The position numbers and the translations under genes were made by a program. A stretch of DNA of 64,000 nt from contig JASEIM010000010.1 in the NCBI GenBank assembly GCA_030017655.1, positions 9,519-73,518 of the forward strand, in the 5' to 3' direction. Position 1 is the stretch's first letter. Each line of letters begins with the position of its first letter. Source of the DNA: Methanobacterium sp. Its GTDB lineage: Archaea; Methanobacteriota; Methanobacteria; Methanobacteriales; Methanobacteriaceae. Positions 35,032-42,290 of the stretch are shown piece by piece. The notes below the pieces were generated by a model. That model was given only the letters and a program-made list of their open reading frames with translations. It ran no database searches and was not told where the DNA came from.

Positions 35032-36042
35032 TCAGTACCTTACTTTCCCAATATGTCTTGTAGCACCAGGATCTTCACCGTTGAAATGTGCAAGATAATA
35101 AATAAACCATTCAAGCGGAATTACGAGTGCAAAAGGAGACATCAATGGGTTCATGTCTGAATAATCTTTCATATTATAAATAAGAGATTTGGTCTGGAGC
35201 TTTTCACAGAATTCAATAGATCTTATGGTCATTTCATCTCCAGGATAATCAGCATTTAAAAATACAACTGGAACATCTTTTTCAGCTCTTTCAATTAATC
35301 CATGCCTGAATTCTCCAGAATATAGGGGACATGCATGCTTAAGAGCTCCTTCCATGAACATGGTCATTGCAAGTTTGTAGGCCAGTCCATAATTTGGCCC
35401 GCTTCCCATACAATAAAATATCTCATCATCCTTGAATTTTTCAGCCAGTTCCATGTTTTCCTCTTCAGTTTTTTTAATTAAACCTTCACTGATTGATGGA
35501 AGTGCTTCAATGTTTTTTAAAATTTCTTTTTTTGTGTCATCTCCAGGCCCTTTCATGCTGAATAAAATTTCATAAAGGCTCATAAGCTGTGTTACATACG
35601 TTTTAGTTCCGAGAATAGCTTTCTCTGTACCTCCTCTTGTAACTACAGTGTCGTCAGCCTCTTTAATCATAGTACATTGTCCTTCATTGGTTATAGATAC
35701 TGTATAGATATCTTTTTCCTGTGCTGCTCTTAAAGCTGCTACAGTATCTGCAGTTTCACCAGATTGAGATGCTAAAAGAGCTCCTGAATTCTTATTTTCA
35801 GTTTTTTTGTTATAAAAAAACTCATAGCCAGTATAAACTTCTATATTTTTGTCTGAGATGAAATCAATGGCACTTTTTGCAGAATAACATGTTGAAAGGG
35901 AACTACCGCATCCCAAAAGATATATCTTTTCAAATTCCTCGAACTTCTCAGCAATTTCCCGCATATGGGATTTTTCTTCCTTTAGAGTATTCTTTAAAGC
36001 TTTCGGCTGCTCTAAAATTTCATCATACATTTTATATCTCAT
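35032..36042 (-). CDS. SIS-domain sugar isomerase-like protein (GlmS C-half type)
   Basis: A 336-residue protein of two SIS domains like the isomerase half of GlmS, without the glutaminase domain. Phosphosugar-binding loops are YLLGCGSSLSTCYSAK and LASQSGETADTVAALR in domain 1 and YCMGSGPNYGLAYKLAM in domain 2, with the catalytic-type Glu region YSGEFRHGLIE. It probably acts on a hexose or hexosamine phosphate or a fructosamine. GAGGGAAAATA precedes the ATG. The ThiN-HIT gene lies 60 nt upstream on the same strand. Confidence 0.87.
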   Translation of the reverse strand: MRYKMYDEILEQPKALKNTLKEEKSHMREIAEKFEEFEKIYLLGCGSSLSTCYSAKSAIDFISDKNIEVYTGYEFFYNKKTENKNSGALLASQSGETADTVAALRAAQEKDIYTVSITNEGQCTMIKEADDTVVTRGGTEKAILGTKTYVTQLMSLYEILFSMKGPGDDTKKEILKNIEALPSISEGLIKKTEEENMELAEKFKDDEIFYCMGSGPNYGLAYKLAMTMFMEGALKHACPLYSGEFRHGLIERAEKDVPVVFLNADYPGDEMTIRSIEFCEKLQTKSLIYNMKDYSDMNPLMSPFALVIPLEWFIYYLAHFNGEDPGATRHIGKVRY

Positions 36043-36102
36043 TATTTTCCCTCAAAAGCTTTGAATTTGATGTATTATTTCAACTCAATACTTGTATTTT
36101 TA

Positions 36103-37140
36103 TTATTTATTTAAAATTTCAATTTTTTCCATGTATTTTGAGTAAGTATCATCCAAACTTTCTCTGATAACTCTGGTATTTGCTGTAGCGCCTATAAACG
36201 TGGTTTCAAATTTGAATCGGGGTACTAAATGGATATGAATATGTTTGATGTGTTGTCCTGCTACTTCACCGAGGTTAACTCCAATATTTACTCCATCTGG
36301 TTTTATAACATCCCTTATAAGTAAGATTGCTTTTTGTACATTTTCAAATAAATTTTTAAGATCATTTGGATCTAATTGAGTTAAATCAGTGTAATGTTTT
36401 GTTGGAACAACTAAAAGATGGCCCTGGGTGTATGGTGCTATATTAAGAATTACCATACTTTTTCCATCATTGTAAAGCACATTCTTTGAAACTTCTGGGT
36501 CACCTTCAGCCATTGCGCAAAATATACATGATATTTCCGGATTTTTTTGATGAGATTTTTCTACAGGTGAGGTAAATAAAACTTTATGTCCATCATTTGT
36601 ATTAAAAAGTTTTGAAATGCAAACAGCCATTTTTGCTACATCAACTGCATCTGTGCCTATTAATGAAATGGATGGCTCTTTACCCCATGCCCCTTGATGA
36701 TATATTACATCAGGAACATCTCCAATCCTTTTAATTGCAGCTTCAACCCCCCATGGGATTGTACCACCTTCAACTTCCCTTATATGCTGGGGTTCGTCAT
36801 TCCTATCATAAAATGAGACTTTAAGGCCTAATTTTTCGCATATATTGATTATTTTTTTATCAAATTTGATGTTCACAGCGCTTCGCTTTGAAGGGTCATG
36901 TTTCATGATAGATAAGACTAATCTGGCCATGTGAGATGATACCCCAAATTCTGGTTCCATAAAAGCTCTTGGTTTACCATGCACTGTTGTTATACGTCCT
37001 GGAATACCTGCAACATCGTTAATATCCTTTGCATTTTCTTTTGCCATTACTATATTGCTTCTAACTTCTGGAATAAATGCAGCGAAGTCTTCGTTATTCT
37101 GCAGAATTTCAACTGCCATTTTAAGATTCTCTATTTCCAT
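36103..37140 (-). CDS. ThiN-HIT fusion protein
   Basis: A 345-residue protein with two recognisable parts. Residues about 1-190 match ThiN, the archaeal thiamine-phosphate synthase domain (VAGIPGRITTVHGKPRAF, FGVSSHMARLVLSIMKHDP, VIYHQGAWGKEPSISLIG). Residues about 205-335 are a HIT nucleotide hydrolase/transferase with CIFCAMAEGD and the histidine triad HIKHIHIHLVPR. ThiN is more often fused to ThiD. No ribosome site is visible, but a TATA-like CTTATATTTT about 28 nt upstream fits a leaderless mRNA. The combined activity is unknown; the HIT half may act on a nucleotidylated intermediate. Confidence 0.87.
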   Translation of the reverse strand: MEIENLKMAVEILQNNEDFAAFIPEVRSNIVMAKENAKDINDVAGIPGRITTVHGKPRAFMEPEFGVSSHMARLVLSIMKHDPSKRSAVNIKFDKKIINICEKLGLKVSFYDRNDEPQHIREVEGGTIPWGVEAAIKRIGDVPDVIYHQGAWGKEPSISLIGTDAVDVAKMAVCISKLFNTNDGHKVLFTSPVEKSHQKNPEISCIFCAMAEGDPEVSKNVLYNDGKSMVILNIAPYTQGHLLVVPTKHYTDLTQLDPNDLKNLFENVQKAILLIRDVIKPDGVNIGVNLGEVAGQHIKHIHIHLVPRFKFETTFIGATANTRVIRESLDDTYSKYMEKIEILNK

Positions 37141-37604
37141 GTATAATAAATATAAATTTAATAAAATATAAGAGTTAGGATTTAGGGAAGTAAGGGCTGT
37201 TTAAGGCTTAATAGCTTTTTTAACTGACATAAAATATTTATTACATGGATATTTTTAGCTAAAAAATTAATTTAGGATATTTAATTAAACGAGTTAGTAC
37301 AAGCATAAAATCCGATGAATGATATTATATAGAGCATAAATCCTGATAATTAAACTCAAAATTGAAATATGATTTGTAAATAAATATTAATACTGTATTA
37401 ACCATTTAAAATGATTGATAAGACGATAAATTTTAAATATCTCTCTATAAATTAATCTATAATGACTCTAAATAGAATAAAGGACATTAATAGTGTTTTA
37501 TTATGAATTTAGAATCAAAAATTATATATACTCTACTTAAATTATTATATTATGTCTAAATTCCATTAATCATATTTTTTTTGGAATAAATTGGGGGCGA
37601 TAAG
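37141..37604. other. Intergenic region before the secreted wall-protein cluster
   Basis: About 460 nt of very AT-rich DNA. Near its right end lies a TATA element at 37517-37531 (AAAATTATATATACT), about 75-90 bp before the first secreted gene, resembling those of the two paralogs. I see no ORF or RNA fold. Confidence 0.5.
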
Positions 37605-39023
37605 ATTAAACGACAAATTTTAGCCACATGCTTTTTTATATTCGTGGTTTTTACAATAATTGGAAGCGTATCTGCTGAGGATGGATCAACTTGTTCAACA
37701 GACACTTCATTGGATAGCATCGCGCCAACTATTGAAGGTATAAATCCAGCGAATAATTCTGTCAATGTCCCTGTTGATACGGTAATTAATGTTACTTTCA
37801 GTGAACCTATACAGGAAGGAAATACAACTATTGAGCTTAGAAACAGTACAGGAGCACTAATTCCTATAACTACATCAATCAGTGATAACATATTAACAAT
37901 AACTCCTGTCAGCAGTTTAGCCAGAGGTGTTGAATATACTGTACTTTTTAATGAAAATAGTGTAAAGGACTTATCAGGTAACGGAGTAGAATTTTATACA
38001 AGCACTTTTACTGTTGTTCCTTTAATGAAAGCGTACTGGATGTGGGGATCTGCTGTTGCGGGGGCTGATGTTACAGATCTTTCTAATAAAGGAATCACCG
38101 ATTTATTTGTTTTAACAAGGGGAACCACAGGTAAATCTTATCTCAATGAATTACAGCTAGCAATAAGTAAATTTCAACCAGCAGGAATAAAGGTCCACGC
38201 ATGGATAGTTTGTTTTAAAGATTCTAATGGTAATTTTGTAGATCCATCAGGTTACTACAGTTACACCAAAAAAGTCTATGTTAAAACAATTAAGTACTGG
38301 GGCAAAAAGAAAGTAGCATATAAAGTCTGGAAGAAAGTAAAATGGAAAAAAATCGGTAAAAGATGGAAATACAAGTGGATAAAAGTTATTAGATACAGAT
38401 GGAGAAAAGGATGGATATATCAGCCAGTTTACAGTTACGTCACAGAAAAAGGATACAGTCAGAACTTCAACAATTATCTAGTTGATTATATTAAAGCAAT
38501 AACTATTAACTACAAGGTTGATGGAATTCATCTTGATTACGTTAGATATTCAGGAGTGGCAAGTAAAAATCATGCTGCATATCAGGAACCCGGAGGAGAG
38601 GTTGCAGCAATAAATGCGGTTACTGGATTTGTTAGCAGAGTCAATGCTGCCATTAAATCTATTGAACCTGGAATACTCCTTTCAGCAGCAGTAATGCCTG
38701 AATGCTCCACAAACGCAAAGTACTATGGACAGGACTACACAAAACTTGCCGACTATCTTGACTTCTTTGTACCTATGGCTTATGAAGGAAATTACAATGC
38801 AAATAATGCATGGATTACAAGTGTTACAAGTTACATAGTTGCTCAAGCAAAAGGAAAGCCAGTATACTCAGGTTTAACAACATACTGGTCAGACAGTGAC
38901 ACCAGGGTTTTATCAAATGAGGAATTGGATGCAGATGCACAAGCAGCAGAATCAGGCGGTGCAGATGGATTTGTACTTTTCAGATATGGAATAGGGGCTT
39001 ATGTGCCTGATTGGCCGGCCTGA
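37605..39023 (+). CDS. Secreted Ig-like plus glycosidase-like protein, paralog 1 (ATT start)
   Basis: A 472-residue exported protein. Order: signal peptide (about 1-27, ending SVSA-ED), a bacterial Ig-like/SbsA-type domain (about 40-140: NPANNSVNVPVDTVINVTFS), then a glycoside-hydrolase-like TIM barrel with VDGIHLDYVRYSG and FFVPMAYEGNYN. Residues about 218-283 are a K/W/Y-rich insertion. No peptidase or pseudomurein-binding repeats follow. No ATG or GTG fits: the signal peptide begins ATT-AAA-CGA at 37605, 7 nt after GGGGG, exactly where paralog 2 has ATG-AAG-CGA. A GTG at 37644 would remove half the signal peptide. Confidence 0.82.
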   Translation: MKRQILATCFFIFVVFTIIGSVSAEDGSTCSTDTSLDSIAPTIEGINPANNSVNVPVDTVINVTFSEPIQEGNTTIELRNSTGALIPITTSISDNILTITPVSSLARGVEYTVLFNENSVKDLSGNGVEFYTSTFTVVPLMKAYWMWGSAVAGADVTDLSNKGITDLFVLTRGTTGKSYLNELQLAISKFQPAGIKVHAWIVCFKDSNGNFVDPSGYYSYTKKVYVKTIKYWGKKKVAYKVWKKVKWKKIGKRWKYKWIKVIRYRWRKGWIYQPVYSYVTEKGYSQNFNNYLVDYIKAITINYKVDGIHLDYVRYSGVASKNHAAYQEPGGEVAAINAVTGFVSRVNAAIKSIEPGILLSAAVMPECSTNAKYYGQDYTKLADYLDFFVPMAYEGNYNANNAWITSVTSYIVAQAKGKPVYSGLTTYWSDSDTRVLSNEELDADAQAAESGGADGFVLFRYGIGAYVPDWPA

Positions 39024-39401
39024 AACTGAAAAGATCATAGGAAAGATAGAAAATTGGAAGCAATAGAACAAAAAATACTCAAATTCTATATGAATTTGAG
39101 AAAAATTTCTTTTTTTATTAAATTTTATATATTTTATAATAAATATTAAATGAAGACTAATTAATACATATTTCAATTAAAGAGTTTATAATAACTGAAT
39201 AAAAATCTTAAATAATTATAATAAATAGAATAACTACTTTTTAAATGTTTTTTTCAGCGCCTTAAATAAAAAAAGAATACTTAATTACTCTTTTCTAGAA
39301 ATTTAAATCAAAAGATTTATATGTCTCCCACAACGATCATATTATGTCAATAACTCCAAATCGGTGTGACTGACATCTGGAAAAACTGGGAGGCAATATT
39401 A
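39024..39401. other. Intergenic region between secreted paralogs 1 and 2
   Basis: About 380 nt of AT-rich DNA. The BRE/TATA-like AAAAGATTTATATGT at 39310-39324, identical to the element at 42194-42208 before paralog 3, is the probable promoter, giving a leader of about 50-60 nt. Nothing else is evident. Confidence 0.55.
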
Positions 39402-41651
39402 ATGAAGCGACTTTTGTTGCTTGTGATGCTCCTCTTATTGAGCGGGGCATTGCTTAATGTAACAGATATATATGCCGCCACAGAAAATTCACAGAATCCA
39501 GAAACAAACATAAACTCAAATATTGTACAGGAAAACCTATTAGAAACTCAAAATGATGAGAATATTCAAAATACTACAGGAGTTGTGGAAAACAATACAA
39601 CAGAACCTGTAAGTAACTTAACAGAGGAAAATCTACAGATATCTGAGAATACTTCAAATTCAAGCCAAGAAACACAAAATACACATAACAGCACTAATTT
39701 AACTAACGTTCAAGATTCTAACGACGCCGCAGGAGATGAAATATATAAAAATGTTCACGGGATATGGCTAAAAGCCGAAGATGTGAACAAATTAGATATA
39801 GATGAGATCAAAAAAGCAGGGATTACTGATATATTCATTAAAGCTAACATACTCACGACACCAACATACCAAAACGTGCTAAAAGCACTTTTAGATAAAC
39901 TCAAAAGCACAAATACCAATGCAAGAGTACATGCATGGATCACATGCTTCAAGGATTCGAATGGAAACTGGATAGATCCACAGGGAAAATTCAGTTATAC
40001 AGTAAAAGTTCCATATACAGTAGCTACTAAGGTAGCTTACAAAAAATCCTGGTATAAAACCTGGTATAAATATTGGTATAAATATAAAGGCAAATGGAAG
40101 TACAAATGGAAGTACAAGTGGAATTACAAATGGCTATATAAAACTCAATACACCACCACATACAAATATGAAACAAAAACCGGCCAAAGCACTGCATATG
40201 TGGATGGATTAATAAAATCAATCACTGATATAGTAAAAAATTATGGCATTGATGGAATCCATCTTGATTACATTCGTTATTCCGGATCCGGCGATAATGC
40301 CGCCTATCTACATCCGGGAGGAACAGAAGCAATAACCTCATTTGTTCAGAGGGTAAATGTTGCTGTGAAAGCAATTAAGCCTAAAGTGGCAATTTCAGCG
40401 GCTTTAATGCCTGAATGTTCCACAAACGCGAAATACTACGGACAGGACTACACAAAACTTGCACAATACCTTGATTTCCTTGTTCCAATGATTTACAAGG
40501 GAAATTATAAAAAGGATTCTGCCTGGATTGGTACAACAACAAAATGGATTGTTGAACATTCTGGGGGAAAACCGGTGGTTGCAGGACTTCAAACCTACCG
40601 TTCAGACAATGATCTAACCCAGATACCTGCAAATGAATTAAATGAAGACATAGCAGCAGCAATCAATAATAAAGCATCTGGATATGCATTATTCAGATAT
40701 GGGTTGATTGAGGAGGATTTCTTCAATCAAGGTGATAGTACAATTAAATTCACCATAAGTCAAATTCAAAGCGCAGCAGCAAGTATCAAATCATACATTG
40801 AAACAAACCACAGACTACCAAATTATGTTACAATCGGTACAAAGCAGGTTTTAATGCCTGAAATGTTAAGGTTGATGACTTTAAGTGTACTTCAGTTGAA
40901 CAGCAGTATTAAAACCTCATTAACACTTAAAAATGTCGATTCACCTTCAGATCCAACTGAAAGCACTGTAATAGGGGAAATAACCTTATCAGAATATCTA
41001 AATATTGCTCAAAGAATTAAGTCTTATATAGACTCAAATGGTGCTGCACCAAATCATGCATCAAGTTCTTTAGGAAATATTGGATATGAATCAGCCATTT
41101 ATATGTATTCCAAGATATTGGGCTTTTACAATAGTAATAACCGGTTACCAAACTATGTTACAATGAACATTTGGAAGGAAACTTCCATACCATCAGATCT
41201 TGAAAAATATTTGAATCCTACCAAAAACTGTCAATCAGACAATGCTAAAATCATAGCACTGGCAGCTTCACTTACACAAGGGACAAGTTCAACCTATGAT
41301 AAAGGTTTAAAAATCTTTAACTGGGTAAGGGATAATTTGAGCTATTCCTTTTACTACAATACCAAATACGGGGCGGTGAACACATACCTGAACAGAGAAG
41401 GAAATTGTGTTGACCACTCGCATTTGTTGATTGCACTGGCAAGAGCAGCGGGAATTCCAGCAAGATATATGCATGGAACTTGTAACTTTACAAGTGGAAA
41501 TGTCTATGGACATGTCTGGGCACAGTTATGGATAGATGGAAAATGGTATGATGCCGATGCGATAAGCTCTAAAAATACGTTGGGTGTCATTAATAACTGG
41601 AACAAGAATACAGTAGTCATGAAGGGTAATTACATAGAATTACCTTTCTAA
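39402..41651 (+). CDS. Secreted glycosidase-like / pseudomurein-binding / C71-like peptidase, paralog 2
   Basis: A 749-residue wall protein. Signal peptide 1-28; N/T/Q-rich linker to about 115; glycosidase-like barrel with IDGIHLDYIRYSG and the K/W/Y-rich insertion at about 196-265; two pseudomurein-binding repeats at about 450-593 (IETNHRLPNYVTIG, YNSNNRLPNYVTMN); and a C-terminal transglutaminase-like domain related to the PeiW/PeiP pseudomurein endoisopeptidases (family C71), with a Cys669 (GNCVDHSH), His704 (YGHVWAQ), Asp719 (WYDAD) triad. It probably binds and cuts or remodels pseudomurein. GGGAGG lies 8 nt before the ATG. Confidence 0.88.
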   Translation: MKRLLLLVMLLLLSGALLNVTDIYAATENSQNPETNINSNIVQENLLETQNDENIQNTTGVVENNTTEPVSNLTEENLQISENTSNSSQETQNTHNSTNLTNVQDSNDAAGDEIYKNVHGIWLKAEDVNKLDIDEIKKAGITDIFIKANILTTPTYQNVLKALLDKLKSTNTNARVHAWITCFKDSNGNWIDPQGKFSYTVKVPYTVATKVAYKKSWYKTWYKYWYKYKGKWKYKWKYKWNYKWLYKTQYTTTYKYETKTGQSTAYVDGLIKSITDIVKNYGIDGIHLDYIRYSGSGDNAAYLHPGGTEAITSFVQRVNVAVKAIKPKVAISAALMPECSTNAKYYGQDYTKLAQYLDFLVPMIYKGNYKKDSAWIGTTTKWIVEHSGGKPVVAGLQTYRSDNDLTQIPANELNEDIAAAINNKASGYALFRYGLIEEDFFNQGDSTIKFTISQIQSAAASIKSYIETNHRLPNYVTIGTKQVLMPEMLRLMTLSVLQLNSSIKTSLTLKNVDSPSDPTESTVIGEITLSEYLNIAQRIKSYIDSNGAAPNHASSSLGNIGYESAIYMYSKILGFYNSNNRLPNYVTMNIWKETSIPSDLEKYLNPTKNCQSDNAKIIALAASLTQGTSSTYDKGLKIFNWVRDNLSYSFYYNTKYGAVNTYLNREGNCVDHSHLLIALARAAGIPARYMHGTCNFTSGNVYGHVWAQLWIDGKWYDADAISSKNTLGVINNWNKNTVVMKGNYIELPF

Positions 41652-42290
41652 TACTTTTTTTTAAATCAGGAACTAACATTATTTTTGAGTATTAGGTCCA
41701 GATTATGAAATAAAATTAATAATCATTTAATACTAAATTTAAATATTAAATCATTTTATTAAGTATTATATTAATTTTATGAGTTATATTTATTTTCTGG
41801 TTTTTTAACGGTTAATTATGGTTTTAACCTTGTTATTCATAAATTAATGCACTTTAAAATTAATTTAAGCGGTAATGAGTTAAATAACAGAGATATGTTC
41901 TGGGAAGTCATTAAATATAACTCAATATAAATAATTAAATGTTTAAAATATCTATATATTGGCCTATTTTTGAATTTAAACCTATAAACACTTGATTATT
42001 GATTAAAAATTGAAATATAAATTGATAAAAACTTATAAATAGCTAAATTTATTAGAATTTGGTTTTGGATGATATAATGTATAACGAATGTTAATGGATA
42101 ACAAAGACCAATAAATGCAAATAATAAAACGCTATTAAAATGTTTTAAATGTTAAAAAAAGCTATATATTCCCTTTATTTTTGATTTTAGACCAAAAGAT
42201 TTATATGTTTAATAACACTATCCTCACTTGTAAATAAAATACCTTTAATTTAGGGTTTATTTACAATTTGGATAAACAGGAGGCGGTATA
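41652..42290. other. 640-nt intergenic region with duplicated promoter-like blocks
   Basis: The longest gap of the window. A block beginning CTATATATT and continuing TATTTTTGAATTTAAACC occurs at 41952-41982, and a diverged copy at 42172-42193 leads into AAAAGATTTATATGT (42194-42208). This suggests a duplicated promoter region upstream of paralog 3. I see no ORF or RNA gene. Confidence 0.5.

Noticed and set aside
41652..42290. Replication origin in the longest AT-rich gap
   Set aside because: No origin-recognition-box repeats and no cdc6/orc1 gene nearby; the repeated blocks look like promoters.
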